Source: Natronobiforma cellulositropha
Lineage (GTDB): Archaea > Halobacteriota > Halobacteria > Halobacteriales > Natrialbaceae
Direction of reading: 5' to 3'
DNA length: 64,000 nucleotides
Assembly (NCBI RefSeq): GCF_025629245.1
Contig: NZ_JANZXN010000017.1
Location: 1-64,000 of the forward strand
A program made the translations under genes and the position numbers. Position 1 is the first letter of the stretch. Each line of letters opens with the position of its first letter. Below are positions 52,156 to 61,226 of the stretch, piece by piece. The notes beneath the pieces were generated by a model. That model ran no database searches and was not told the DNA's origin. It saw nothing but the letters and a program-made list of their open reading frames with translations.

Positions 52156-53389
52156 ATGTCGACACCAGACGACACTGGCTCTGAGACCCCTCAGGGCGGT
52201 CGAGTTCTTCCAGGGAACATTAGATTCCACTGACGAAATCGAGACCGCACGTGTCTTCGATACGACGCTCCGGGACGGCGAGCAGTCGCCCGGAACGTCG
52301 TTCTCCTACGACGATAAGCGCGAGATAGCCTCGATCTTAGACGAGATGGGGACCCACGTCATCGAGGCTGGCTTCCCGGTCAACTCCGACGCGGAGTTCG
52401 AGGCCGTTCGCGACATCGCAGAGAGCACCTCTACGACGACCTGCGGGTTGGCCCGCGTCGTCGAGAAGGACATCGAAGCCGCGCTCGACTCGGGCGTCGA
52501 ACTGGTTCACATCTTCGTGAGCACCAGCGACGTTCAGATCGAAGACTCGATGCACTCGACTCGAGAAGACGTAGTACAGCGCGCAGTCCAGTCGGTCGAA
52601 CGCGTCCGCGAGGCGGGCGCAGCGTGTATGTTCTCGCCGATGGACGCGACCCGAACGGACGAGCCGTTCCTGATGGACGTGATCGACCAGGTCACCGAGG
52701 CGGGAACGGACTGGATCAACATCCCCGACACCTGTGGGGTCGCGACGCCGCGGCGCTTCTACGACCTGATCGAGAAGGTCTGTGACCGCACCACGGCGAG
52801 AATCGACGTCCACACACACGACGACTTCGGACTGGCGACCGCCAACGCCCTGGCGGGAATCGAAGCCGGTGCCGACCAGGCGCAGGTCTCGGTCAACAGC
52901 ATCGGCGAGCGCGCGGGCAACGCCGCCTACGAGGAGTTCGTGATGGCCGTCGAGTCGCTCTACCAGGGCGACACCGGCATCGACACGACGCGCATCACCG
53001 AACTCTCGGCGATCGTCGCCGAGAAGAGCGGCGTCCCGACGCCGTCGAACAAGCCGGTCGTCGGCGCGAACGCCTTCTCTCACGAGAGTGGCATCCACGC
53101 CGCGGGCGTCATCGAGAACGCCGACACCTTCGAACCCGGCGTCATGACCCCCGAGATGGTCGGGGCTCAGCGCCGACTCGTCCTCGGCAAACACACCGGG
53201 ACCCACTCGGTGCGCGAGCGCTTACTCGAGCGTGGCTACGAGCCAACCGAGGAGGAAGTCCGCGCGGTCACCCGCCGCGTCAAGGACTTCGGCGCGGAGA
53301 AGCGCCAGGTCACCGTGACCGACCTAGAGCGCTTCGCCGAGGACGAGGACATCGCGCGTCAGCGCGAGCGAGAGGAGGTGCGCGCCTGA
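52156..53389 (+). CDS. leuA: 2-isopropylmalate (or citramalate) synthase with an apparent +1 frameshift near the 5' end
   Basis: It condenses acetyl-CoA with 2-oxoisovalerate, the first leucine step. The body is intact: FDTTLRDGEQSPGTSFSY, the metal motif VHTHDDFGLAT, GERAGNAAYEEFV and KHTGTHSVRERL. However, this frame (codons at 52142, 52145 and so on) has no ATG, GTG or TTG before 52346, and that ATG would remove the catalytic DTTLRDGEQ motif. The promoter-proximal ATG 52156 opens another frame, reading MSTPDDTGSETPQ and stopping at 52231. One extra base in the C4 (52186-52189) or G3 (52193-52195) tract explains this. It is a sequencing error, a mutation or programmed shifting. Total length is about 410 codons, so the C-terminal leucine-sensing domain is absent. 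It heads the branched-chain cluster. Confidence 0.85.
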
Positions 53390-53463
53390 GATGCGCCCCC
53401 CGTTTGCTTCCGGCCGTGAGCACCGGCTGGCGCTCTCCGGGGGCCCGTCACCGGGAACGGACC

Positions 53464-53483
53464 GCAAGGATTATATCCCTTGC
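53464..53483 (+). promoter_or_regulatory. TATA box inside a perfect inverted repeat, ilvB leader promoter
   Basis: GCAAGG at 53464-53469 and CCTTGC at 53478-53483 are exact reverse complements and enclose ATTATATC. The TATA core (53471-53476) lies about 27 bases before ATG 53503 of the leader ORF. A repressor bound to the palindrome would block TBP, so this may be the operator of the ilvB-leuB operon, possibly for an Lrp-type protein. The regulator is not in the window. Confidence 0.6.
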
Positions 53484-53502
53484 CCTCGCTACGAACCAAT
53501 CA

Positions 53503-53583
53503 ATGACGCAGCGCACTCCCCGCTCGGCTCACACCGACGAGAGCGTTGCACTCGACTCGCTCGTTATCGTAGGGGCGTCCTAG
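53503..53583 (+). CDS. 26-residue leader peptide rich in Val, Leu and Ile, upstream of ilvB
   Basis: The ORF runs from ATG 53503 to TAG 53581-53583. The TATA element 27 bases upstream places transcription start at or next to this ATG, so the peptide would be translated from a leaderless mRNA. The sequence begins MTQRTPRSAHTDES and ends VALDSLVIVGAS: six of the last 12 residues are Val, Leu or Ile. The three Val codons are GTT, GTT and GTA, which are rare in this GTC-preferring genome. A stable hairpin with an alternative partner follows at 53635-53670. The layout resembles bacterial ilv and leu attenuators. Function as a branched-chain amino acid sensor is inference. Confidence 0.6.
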   Translation: MTQRTPRSAHTDESVALDSLVIVGAS

Positions 53584-53634
53584 CCCCACCAGTATCCACT
53601 CCGTCCCGATTTCGCACCGTTTTCAGAGCGCCGA

Positions 53635-53670
53635 GACTCGAGACACCCACGTCTCGAGTCGGTACGAGAC
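53635..53670 (+). promoter_or_regulatory. competing hairpins in the ilvB leader
   Basis: GACTCGAGAC (53635-53644) pairs with GTCTCGAGTC (53651-53660) as a perfect ten-base stem with a six-base loop. GTCTCG (53651-53656) can instead pair with CGAGAC (53665-53670). The two structures exclude each other. They lie 52 bases after the leader-peptide stop and about 80 bases before the ilvB ATG. No long T-run follows, so if this is a switch it may act on translation or on pausing rather than on classic termination. Confidence 0.55.
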
Positions 53671-53749
53671 CCAGCACAGCCACACCGAAGATGACACACA
53701 CACGACCGTTAGACCACCGATGGCGCACGACAGCGCCGGGAGGACGCCG

Positions 53750-55534
53750 ATGAGCGAACGCGCCGCGTCGGTCACCTCCCCCGACGATGGGGAACCGCAC
53801 GACGAACGAGAGGCACACGAGTACGAGGAACGGGCTACAGCCAGCCCCGTCACGACGGGCGCAGAGGCGGTCATCCGCGCGCTCGAGAACGTCGGCGTCG
53901 AGTACGCCTTCGGCGTCCAGGGCGGGGCGATCATGCCCGTCTACGACGCGCTCTACCACTCCGACATCGAGCACGTGACGATGGCCCACGAACAGGGTGC
54001 CTCCCACGCCGCCGACGCCTACGGTATCGTCGCGGGCGAACCGGGCGTCTGTCTGGCGACCTCGGGACCGGGGGCGACGAACCTCGTCACCGGTATCGCC
54101 GACGCTGACATGGATTCCGATCCGATGATCGCGCTCACCGGTCAGGTTCCGACGGGAATGGTCGGCAACGACGCCTTCCAGGAGACCGACACCACGGGCG
54201 TGACGAAGCCGGTCACGAAGGCCAACACCTTCAGTTCGAACCCGGACACCGTCGGCGACGACGTCGGCGAGGCGTTCGCCCTCGCGAACACCGGCCGGCC
54301 GGGACCGACGCTGGTCGACCTCCCGAAGGACGTCACACTCGCCGAGACCGACAGCCAGCCGGGCCCGGCGCGGGTCCCCGACACCTACGAGGTGCAAGAG
54401 CGCGCCGACGACGACGTCGTCCGTGCGGCGGCCCGTCGGATCGAAGCGGCCGAACGCCCGATCATGCTCCTCGGCGGCGGCGTCATCAAAGGCGACGCCC
54501 ACGAGGAGTGTCGCGCGTTCGCGATCGACCACGAGATTCCGGTCGTGACGACGATGCCCGGTCTCGGGGCGTTCCCCGAAGACCACGAACTCGCCATGGA
54601 GATGGCGGGCATGCACGGCACCGGCTACGCCAACATGGCGATCACTCACTGTGATACGATGGTCGCCGTCGGCACCCGCTTCGACGACCGCCTCACCGGC
54701 GGCATCGAGACCTTCGCGCCCGACGCGGAGATTATTCACGTCGACATCGACCCCGCCGAGATTTCGAAGAACATCCACGCGGAGTACCCGCTGGTCGGCG
54801 ACGCCGCGACCGTCCTCGAGCAGCTCGCCGAGGCGGTCACCGAGTCGCCGAAGGCGACGAAGTGGCGCGCCCAGTGCCAGCAGTGGAAGTCGGAGTATCC
54901 GATGGCGTACCAGACGCCCGAGGACGAACCGCTCAAACCCGAGTTCGTCGTCGAGGCGCTCGACGCCGCGACGAGCGACCGGGCCATCGTCACCACCGGC
55001 GTCGGCCAGCACCAGATGTGGGCCTGCCAGTACTGGACCTTCACCGAGCCTCGAACCTGGGTCTCGAGTCACGGTCTCGGCACCATGGGCTACGGCATGC
55101 CCGCCGCCGTCGGGGCCCGCCTCGCCGCCGACGACGACCAGGAGGTCATCTGCATCGAGGGTGACGGCTCCTTCCTGATGACGCTCCAGGAACTCGCCGT
55201 CGCCGTCCGCGAACACCTGGACATCACGGTCGTCGTGCTCAACAACGAGTACATCGGCATGGTCCGCCAGTGGCAGGACGCCTTCTTCGACGGGCGTCAC
55301 TCCGCCTCGGAGTACCACTGGTGTCCCGAGTTCGACACGCTCGCCGAAGCCTTCGGCGCGAAGGGCTTTCGCATCGACGAGTACGACGAGGTCGCAGAGA
55401 CCATCGAGGCAGCGCTCGCCTACGACGGCCCGTCGGTGATCGACGCCCACATCGACCCGCGGGCGAACGTCTACCCGATGGTTCCAAGCGGCGGCGACAA
55501 CGGCCAGTTCGCCCTCTCGGAGGACCAGCTATGA
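53750..55534 (+). CDS. ilvB: acetolactate synthase, large (catalytic) subunit
   Basis: It makes acetolactate or acetohydroxybutyrate with thiamine diphosphate, the first common step of valine and isoleucine synthesis. The 594-residue protein has the N-terminal TPP-activating Glu in MAHEQGASHAADAYG, the FAD- or substrate-binding GFxxD-type region ALTGQVPTGMVGND, and the C-terminal TPP motif EGDGSFLMTLQEL ending in VVLNN. ATG 53750 (MSERAAS) is chosen because GGAGG at about 53738-53742 is a well-placed ribosome-binding site, expected for a gene behind a long leader; ATG 53720 is an alternative. It overlaps a 16-codon ORF at its stop. Confidence 0.96.
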   Translation: MSERAASVTSPDDGEPHDEREAHEYEERATASPVTTGAEAVIRALENVGVEYAFGVQGGAIMPVYDALYHSDIEHVTMAHEQGASHAADAYGIVAGEPGVCLATSGPGATNLVTGIADADMDSDPMIALTGQVPTGMVGNDAFQETDTTGVTKPVTKANTFSSNPDTVGDDVGEAFALANTGRPGPTLVDLPKDVTLAETDSQPGPARVPDTYEVQERADDDVVRAAARRIEAAERPIMLLGGGVIKGDAHEECRAFAIDHEIPVVTTMPGLGAFPEDHELAMEMAGMHGTGYANMAITHCDTMVAVGTRFDDRLTGGIETFAPDAEIIHVDIDPAEISKNIHAEYPLVGDAATVLEQLAEAVTESPKATKWRAQCQQWKSEYPMAYQTPEDEPLKPEFVVEALDAATSDRAIVTTGVGQHQMWACQYWTFTEPRTWVSSHGLGTMGYGMPAAVGARLAADDDQEVICIEGDGSFLMTLQELAVAVREHLDITVVVLNNEYIGMVRQWQDAFFDGRHSASEYHWCPEFDTLAEAFGAKGFRIDEYDEVAETIEAALAYDGPSVIDAHIDPRANVYPMVPSGGDNGQFALSEDQL

Positions 55535-55581
55535 CTGCCGACACTACTCACGACGGAACGCGAACGGGGTGGGACGCATGA
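55531..55581 (+). CDS. 16-codon mini-ORF bridging ilvB and ilvN
   Basis: ATG 55531 overlaps the ilvB stop (ATGA, 55531-55534) and the mini-ORF stop TGA 55579-55581 overlaps the ilvN ATG at 55578 (ATGA). The product would be [16 protein letters not shown]. Its likely role is to hand ribosomes from ilvB to ilvN so that the subunits are made in a fixed ratio. The peptide itself may have no function. Two four-base overlaps in succession are unlikely by chance but could be a relic of a shortened ilvN N-terminus. Confidence 0.45.
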   Translation: MTADTTHDGTRTGWDA

Positions 55582-56246
55582 CCGGCGGACTCGAGGGCCC
55601 ACCACCGGAAGAACGGCCCCGTCCGGCCGGACGGCGCAACTCCCAGGGAATCCGCATCGACCCCGAGGTCGAGGCCGAACCCGACACCCGGCGGACGGTG
55701 ATCTCGGCGCTCGTGAAACACGAACCCGGCGTCCTCGCCGACGTCTCGGGGCTGTTCTCGAGACGCCAGTTCAACATCGAGAGCCTCACCGTCGGACCGA
55801 CCGAAGACGACGAGCGCGCGCGGATCACGCTCGTCATCGAAGAGCCCGAACCCGGCATCGAGCAGGCGAAAAAACAGCTGCGAAAGCTCGTGCCCGTCAT
55901 CTCGGTGCGCGAACTCGAGCCGGACGCGATGCGCCGGGAACTCATGTTGATCAAGGTCAACGCGACCCGGCCCGACCGCGTCGCCGCCGTCGCCGAGATG
56001 TACGGCGGCCAGACCGTCGATGCGACGCCGGAGACGGCGACGGTGCAGATCACCGGCAGCCGTCAGAAGATCGAGGCGGCCATCGAGACGTTCAGCCAGT
56101 TCGGGATCCGCGAGATTTCGCGGACCGGGACGACGGCGCTCGCCCGCGGTGTCGAAGACACCGCCGCACGGGAACGGCCGACCCCGACGTACGCCGAAGA
56201 CGGAACACCTACTTCCCCTCAGACGACACCATCAGACGATGACTGA
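55578..56246 (+). CDS. ilvN: acetolactate synthase, small (regulatory) subunit
   Basis: It binds valine and controls IlvB. The 222-residue protein has the ACT domain [23 protein letters not shown] with [11 protein letters not shown], followed by the C-terminal domain with [10 protein letters not shown] and [16 protein letters not shown]. An N-terminal 35-residue Pro- and Glu-rich extension is haloarchaeal. ATG 55578 overlaps the preceding mini-ORF stop. It overlaps ilvC by eight bases, supporting coupled translation. Confidence 0.94.
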   Translation: MTGGLEGPPPEERPRPAGRRNSQGIRIDPEVEAEPDTRRTVISALVKHEPGVLADVSGLFSRRQFNIESLTVGPTEDDERARITLVIEEPEPGIEQAKKQLRKLVPVISVRELEPDAMRRELMLIKVNATRPDRVAAVAEMYGGQTVDATPETATVQITGSRQKIEAAIETFSQFGIREISRTGTTALARGVEDTAARERPTPTYAEDGTPTSPQTTPSDDD

Positions 56247-57282
56247 CGAATTCACCACGCAGATCTACTACGAAGACGACGTAGACGAATCGTATCTCGA
56301 AGACACCACCGTCGCCGTCCTCGGCTACGGCAGTCAGGGCCACGCTCACGCGCTCAACATGAAAGAGAGCGGCGTCGACGTGCTCGTCGGGTTGCGCGAG
56401 GACTCCTCCTCGCGCGAGGCCGCCGAAGCCGAAGGACTCGAGGTCGGCACGCCCGCGGAAGTCGCCGCGAAGGCGCAGCTCATCTCCGTGCTCGTGCCCG
56501 ACACGATCCAGGCTGCGGTCTACGACGAGATCGAACCGCACCTCGAAGACGGCGACACCCTCCAGTTCGCCCACGGGCTGAACATCCACTACAACCAGAT
56601 CCAGCCGCCAGCGCACGTCGACGTGACGATGGTCGCGCCGAAGTCGCCGGGGCACCTCGTGCGGCGCAACTACGAGAACGGCGAGGGGACCCCTGGACTG
56701 CTCGCGGTCTACCAGGATACCACCGGCGAGGCAACCCAGCGCGCACTCGCTTACGCGAAGGCGATCGGCTGTGCCCGCGCGGGCGTCCTCGAGACGACCT
56801 TCCAGGAGGAAGTCGAGACGGATCTGTTCGGCGAGCAGGTCGTCCTCTGTGGCGGTGTGACCTCGCTGGTCAAGCAGGGCTACGAGACGCTCGTCGACGC
56901 GGGTTACAGCCCCGAGGCAGCCTACTTCGAGTGTATGAACGAGTTGAAGCTCATCGTCGACCTGATGTACGAGGGTGGGCTGATGGAGATGTGGAACTCC
57001 GTGAGCGACACCGCCGAGTACGGCGGTCTCACCCGCGGCGACCGCGTGGTCGACGAACACGCCCGCGAGAACATGGAGGAGATCCTCGAGGAGATCCAGA
57101 ACGGCGACTTCGCCCGCGAGTGGATCCTCGAGAACCAGGCCGGACGGCCGGGCTACACCCAGATCCGTCAGGCCGAACAGGACCACGAGATCGAGGAGGT
57201 CGGCGAACGACTGCGCAGTCTCTTCTCGTGGTCGGAGGAGGCGACCGAAGACGACGCCGCGGAAGTGCCTGCGGACGACTGA
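56239..57282 (+). CDS. ilvC: ketol-acid reductoisomerase
   Basis: It isomerises and reduces acetolactate to dihydroxyisovalerate with NADPH or NADH and magnesium. The 347-residue class I enzyme has the Rossmann motif [12 protein letters not shown] (residues 30-41), the conserved [14 protein letters not shown] and the C-terminal metal-binding EECMNEL-type segment, here [20 protein letters not shown], with Glu ligands. The acidic tail [15 protein letters not shown] is halophilic. The ATG lies eight bases inside ilvN. A small protein gene follows after ten bases. Confidence 0.96.
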   Translation: MTDEFTTQIYYEDDVDESYLEDTTVAVLGYGSQGHAHALNMKESGVDVLVGLREDSSSREAAEAEGLEVGTPAEVAAKAQLISVLVPDTIQAAVYDEIEPHLEDGDTLQFAHGLNIHYNQIQPPAHVDVTMVAPKSPGHLVRRNYENGEGTPGLLAVYQDTTGEATQRALAYAKAIGCARAGVLETTFQEEVETDLFGEQVVLCGGVTSLVKQGYETLVDAGYSPEAAYFECMNELKLIVDLMYEGGLMEMWNSVSDTAEYGGLTRGDRVVDEHARENMEEILEEIQNGDFAREWILENQAGRPGYTQIRQAEQDHEIEEVGERLRSLFSWSEEATEDDAAEVPADD

Positions 57283-57292
57283 GAGAGCGACA

Positions 57293-57538
57293 ATGACAGA
57301 CGACAGACAGACGATGAAAGACGTCAGCCACACCAATCCCTACACGGGTGAGAGCGCGGGACACCTGTTCTCGCGTGGCCCCGTCGTGGCGGCCGACGGT
57401 GGCCACGAGGAGGCTGACGGGACGAGACAGACCGAACAGACCATGAAAGACGTCAGCCACACGCCGCCGTACGGCTCGAGCGAGGCGAACCGTGTCTTCG
57501 AGCGCGGCGGACGCGAACACGGACGAGGCGACGAATGA
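57293..57538 (+). CDS. 81-residue protein with an internal duplication, between ilvC and leuC
   Basis: The protein consists of two copies of a 22-residue unit (residues 8-29 and 51-72) sharing MKDVSHT-x-PY, an Ala, a Phe and a final RG, joined by a Gly- and Glu-rich linker. At DNA level the two copies share a 20-base identical stretch starting at 57314 and 57443, each opening with ATG. No enzyme motif or membrane helix is present, and it is probably largely disordered. The ATG at 57293 follows the ilvC stop by ten bases, and its TGA overlaps leuC ATG 57535. Tight coupling inside the operon suggests a role with LeuCD or IlvC, not known. Confidence 0.75.
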   Translation: MTDDRQTMKDVSHTNPYTGESAGHLFSRGPVVAADGGHEEADGTRQTEQTMKDVSHTPPYGSSEANRVFERGGREHGRGDE

Positions 57539-58956
57539 GCGAGGGAACCCTCTACGACGAGGTGTGGGACCGCCACAAGGTCACCACGCTCCCGACGGGC
57601 CAGGACCAGCTGTTCATCGGCCTCCACCTCATCCACGAGGTGACGAGTCCGCAGGCGTTCGGCATGCTCAGAGAGCGCGACCTGCAGGTCGCCTACCCCG
57701 AGCTGACGCACGCGACGGTCGACCACATCGTGCCGACGGCCGACCAGTCCCGTCCCTACAGTGACGACGCGGCCGAGGAGATGATGGCCGAACTCGAGGC
57801 GAACGTCCGTGAGGCGGGCATCGACTTCTCGGACCCGGCCAGCGGCGATCAGGGGATCGTCCACGTCGTCGGTCCCGAGCAGGGACTGACCCAGCCCGGG
57901 AAGACGATCGTCTGCGGTGACAGCCACACCTCCACACACGGTGCATTCGGCGCGCTCGCCTTCGGGATCGGCACCAGCCAGATCCGCGACGTGCTCGCAA
58001 CCGGGACGGTCGCGATGGAGAAACAGCAGGTCCGCAAGATCGAAGTGACGGGCGAACTCGGTGAGGGCGTCGAAGCGAAGGACGTCATCTTAGAGATTAT
58101 TCGCCAGCTCGGGACCGAAGGCGGCGTCGGCTACGTCTACGAGTACGCCGGCGAGGCCATCGAGAACCTCAGCATGGAAGGGCGGATGTCCATCTGTAAC
58201 ATGTCGATCGAAGGCGGCGCTCGAGCGGGCTACGTCAACCCCGACGAGACCACCTACGAGTGGCTCGAAGCGACCGACTACTTCCAGGCGAACCCCGAGC
58301 GGTTCGAGGAACTGAAACCCTACTGGGAGTCGATCCGAAGCGACGAGACGGCCACGTACGACGACGTCGTCACGATCGACGGCTCGTCGCTCGAGCCGGT
58401 CGTCACCTGGGGGACGACCCCAGCACAGGGCGTCGGCATCAGCGAGCCGATTCCGAGCCCGGACGACCTGCCCGCCGACAAGCAAGAGACTGCCCGGCGC
58501 GCCCAGGAGCACATGCGTGTCGAACCCGGCGAGACCATGGAGGGCTACGAGATCGACGTCGCCTTCCTGGGTTCGTGTACGAACGCCCGCCTGCCCGACC
58601 TCCGTCGGGCGGCCGCCATCGTCGAAGGCCGCGAGGTCCACCCCGACGTTCGCGCGATGGTCGTCCCCGGCAGCCAGCGCGTCCAGCGCGCAGCCGAGGA
58701 CGAGGGCCTGAAAGCGATCTTCGAGGACGCCGGCTTCGAGTGGCGAAACGCCGGCTGTTCGATGTGTCTGGGCATGAACGAAGACCAACTCGAGGGCGAC
58801 GAGGCGTGTGCCTCCTCCTCGAACCGGAACTTCATCGGCCGCCAGGGCAGCAAGGACGGGCGGACGATCCTGATGAACCCGCAGATGGTCGCGGCGGCGG
58901 CGCTCGAGGGGAGCGTCACTGACGTGCGCGACCTGAAGGAGGTGACGACGGTATGA
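57535..58956 (+). CDS. leuC: 3-isopropylmalate dehydratase, large subunit
   Basis: With LeuD it isomerises 2- to 3-isopropylmalate. The 473-residue aconitase-family protein has the [4Fe-4S] ligands in [13 protein letters not shown] and [11 protein letters not shown] near the C-terminus, and the early [27 protein letters not shown] and [11 protein letters not shown] segments. ATG 57535 overlaps the preceding stop (ATGA). It overlaps leuD by four bases. Confidence 0.96.
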   Translation: MSEGTLYDEVWDRHKVTTLPTGQDQLFIGLHLIHEVTSPQAFGMLRERDLQVAYPELTHATVDHIVPTADQSRPYSDDAAEEMMAELEANVREAGIDFSDPASGDQGIVHVVGPEQGLTQPGKTIVCGDSHTSTHGAFGALAFGIGTSQIRDVLATGTVAMEKQQVRKIEVTGELGEGVEAKDVILEIIRQLGTEGGVGYVYEYAGEAIENLSMEGRMSICNMSIEGGARAGYVNPDETTYEWLEATDYFQANPERFEELKPYWESIRSDETATYDDVVTIDGSSLEPVVTWGTTPAQGVGISEPIPSPDDLPADKQETARRAQEHMRVEPGETMEGYEIDVAFLGSCTNARLPDLRRAAAIVEGREVHPDVRAMVVPGSQRVQRAAEDEGLKAIFEDAGFEWRNAGCSMCLGMNEDQLEGDEACASSSNRNFIGRQGSKDGRTILMNPQMVAAAALEGSVTDVRDLKEVTTV

Positions 58957-59576
58957 CGACCGACGAGATTCCCGCCGTCGAGTCCGTCTCCGGGACGGGC
59001 GTCCCCATCCGAGGCAACGACATCGACACCGACCAGATCATCCCGGCGCGCTTCATGAAGGTGGTCACCTTCGACGGGCTGGGCGAGTTCGCCTTCTTCG
59101 ATCTGCGCTTCGACGAGAACGACGACCCGAAGGCGCATCCGTTCAACGACGAGCGCTTCCAGGGCGCGTCGGTGCTGGCGGTCAACGCCAACTTCGGCTG
59201 TGGCTCCTCGCGCGAACACGCTCCCCAGGCGCTGCTGCGCTGGGGGATCGACGCGATCATCGGTGAGTCCTTCGCGGAGATCTTCGCGGGTAACTGTCTC
59301 GCACTCGGCATTCCGACGGTGACCGCCGACAGCGAGACCGTCGAGACCATCCAGGAGTGGGTCGAGGCGAACCCCGACGACGAGATCGACGTCGACGTCG
59401 CCGCCGAGACGGTCACCTACGGCGGGACGACCGCCGACGTCACCGTCGACGACGCCCAGCGAAAGGCGCTCGTCGACGGCGTCTGGGACACCACCGCGCT
59501 GATGAAGGCCAACGCGGGCGAAGTGCAGAAGACCGCGGCGTCGCTGCCCTACGTCGAAGACGGCGAGCGCGCCTGA
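58953..59576 (+). CDS. leuD: 3-isopropylmalate dehydratase, small subunit
   Basis: The 207-residue swivel-domain subunit has [18 protein letters not shown] near the N-terminus and the substrate-recognition [15 protein letters not shown], followed by [18 protein letters not shown]. It forms the active site together with LeuC. ATG 58953 overlaps the leuC stop. An 81-base gap separates it from leuB. Confidence 0.95.
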   Translation: MTTDEIPAVESVSGTGVPIRGNDIDTDQIIPARFMKVVTFDGLGEFAFFDLRFDENDDPKAHPFNDERFQGASVLAVNANFGCGSSREHAPQALLRWGIDAIIGESFAEIFAGNCLALGIPTVTADSETVETIQEWVEANPDDEIDVDVAAETVTYGGTTADVTVDDAQRKALVDGVWDTTALMKANAGEVQKTAASLPYVEDGERA

Positions 59577-59657
59577 CCGCACGCTCGCACTTCGGCCGGT
59601 TCTCGAGCGGCCACACACATCGACACGCTCTTTTCACCGCCGCGTCGAACTCTCTCC

Positions 59658-60641
59658 ATGACAGCAGAGATCACCGTCATCCCCGGTGACGGCATCGGTC
59701 AGGAAGTGACGCCAGCCGCGGTAGCCGTCCTCGAGGCGCTCGACATCGACTTCGTCTTCCACGAGGCGGACGCGGGCGACCACGTACACGCCGAGACGGG
59801 CGAGGCGCTGCCCGACGAGACCTACGAGCTGGCGGCCTCGACGGACGCGACGCTGTTCGGCGCGGCGGGCGAGACGGCGGCGGACGTGATTCTCCCGCTC
59901 CGGGAGGCGGTGGACTCGTTCGTCAACGTCCGGCCCGCGACGGCCTACCCCGGCGTCGACGCCTTACGCCCCGAGACGGACCTCGTCTTCTTACGCGAGA
60001 ACACCGAGGGCGTCTACTCGGGCCACGAGGACCGACTGAGCGAGGACCTCTCGACGCTGACGCGCGTCGTGACGACCTCCGCCTCGGAACGGCTGGCCGA
60101 GTTCGCCTGCGACTTCGTCGAAGACGGCGACTACGACGGCTTCCACGTCGCTCACAAGGCGAACGTGATGCGCGAGACCGACGGCCGCTTCCGCGATGCC
60201 GTCCTCGCCGTCGCCGACGAGCGCGGCGTCGAGACCGAAGAGGTGCTGATGGACGCCTTCGCCACCCACGTCTGTCTCGACCCGACGCAGTTCGACGTCG
60301 TCGTCTGTCCGAACCTCGCCGGTGACGTGCTCTCCGACCTCGCGGCGGGTCTAGTCGGCGGCCTGGGCATGCTCCCGAGTGCGAACCTGGGTCCCGAGCG
60401 CGGCCTGTTCGAACCCGTCCACGGCTCCGCCCCCGACATCGCTGGCCAGGGCATCGCGAACCCCGCGGCGACGATCATCTCCGCGGCCATGCTCCTCGAG
60501 TACCTCGGCCACGACGCCGAGGGCGAGGCGGTGCGTGCGGCCGTCGAGGGCGTCCTCGAAGATGGGCCACGGACCCCCGACCTCGGCGGCGACGCGTCGA
60601 CCGACGACGTGACCGAGGCGATCCTCGAGCGACTGGACTGA
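59658..60641 (+). CDS. leuB: 3-isopropylmalate dehydrogenase
   Basis: It oxidises and decarboxylates 3-isopropylmalate with NAD, giving 2-oxoisocaproate. The 327-residue protein has the start [11 protein letters not shown], the substrate segment [14 protein letters not shown], the metal and catalytic site with [13 protein letters not shown] and [25 protein letters not shown], and the cofactor loop [20 protein letters not shown]. The HGSAPD loop supports NAD use. It closes the branched-chain block; a related homoisocitrate activity is less likely given the neighbours. Confidence 0.93.
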   Translation: MTAEITVIPGDGIGQEVTPAAVAVLEALDIDFVFHEADAGDHVHAETGEALPDETYELAASTDATLFGAAGETAADVILPLREAVDSFVNVRPATAYPGVDALRPETDLVFLRENTEGVYSGHEDRLSEDLSTLTRVVTTSASERLAEFACDFVEDGDYDGFHVAHKANVMRETDGRFRDAVLAVADERGVETEEVLMDAFATHVCLDPTQFDVVVCPNLAGDVLSDLAAGLVGGLGMLPSANLGPERGLFEPVHGSAPDIAGQGIANPAATIISAAMLLEYLGHDAEGEAVRAAVEGVLEDGPRTPDLGGDASTDDVTEAILERLD

Positions 60642-60690
60642 TCTCCGTCCGACCACCACATATTTATTCCTTCTCTATCAAGTTGTTGCC

Positions 60691-61152
60691 ATGAGCGACA
60701 GACCCGCCGCCGTCGAACTCACGAGCGCGTTCGGCTTTGGCGTCCTCGTTCCGGCTGGCTCGTTGTTCCTGCTGCGGTGGGCACCAGCGCTCGCGCCGGC
60801 TAGTGACGCCCTCTCGGTCGTCCTCCCGCTCGCGTGGCTCCTGCTGGTCGCGGCCGGGACGGCCCTCCTCGGCGTCGGACTCGACCTCGAGACGGGGGCG
60901 CTGGTGGGCGGCTCGCTTCCGGGGACGCTGGTCGGCTTCTGGCTGTTCGCCGTCCTCGTCGGCTGGAGTTTCGTCATGTTCGCGCCCGCGGCGTTCGCGC
61001 TGTTGGCCGTCGTACTCGGTGCGTGGGCCGCCTACGAGCGAACCCGTCGCCACCGACCCGTGGACGAACCGCCGTACGGCACCTGGCGACACGTCTTCGG
61101 TGCGCTCGCACTCGTTGCGCTCGCGATACCGTTCTTGCTAATTTTCGCCTGA
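60691..61152 (+). CDS. small membrane protein, unknown function
   Basis: The 153-residue protein has four hydrophobic helices (about residues 10-30, 40-60, 70-110 as two, and 132-152) and a basic loop ERTRRHRPVDEPP before the last. No family is recognised. A TATA-like TATTTAT at 60661-60667 lies 27 bases before the ATG, so it is transcribed independently of leuB from a leaderless promoter. Confidence 0.72.
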   Translation: MSDRPAAVELTSAFGFGVLVPAGSLFLLRWAPALAPASDALSVVLPLAWLLLVAAGTALLGVGLDLETGALVGGSLPGTLVGFWLFAVLVGWSFVMFAPAAFALLAVVLGAWAAYERTRRHRPVDEPPYGTWRHVFGALALVALAIPFLLIFA

Positions 61153-61226
61153 CACGTGGCCTGTGATCACCAGCCAGCCCTGCCTCGAGAGTCGCGTTTT
61201 TCCCGACACCGCACGAAGGCGTGTCT

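Noticed and set aside
52156-52233. 25-codon frame at the leuA promoter read as an independent leader peptide
   Set aside because: Its residues are mostly Thr, Gly, Pro and Asp with no enrichment in Leu codons, and the shift by one base joins it directly to the LeuA body. A frameshift is simpler.
52346-53389. leuA starting at ATG 52346
   Set aside because: This start would delete the catalytic DTTLRDGEQ region encoded upstream in the same frame. A strong TATA box points to 52156.
53564-55450. 628-codon minus-strand frame
   Set aside because: Antisense shadow of ilvB; no family features.
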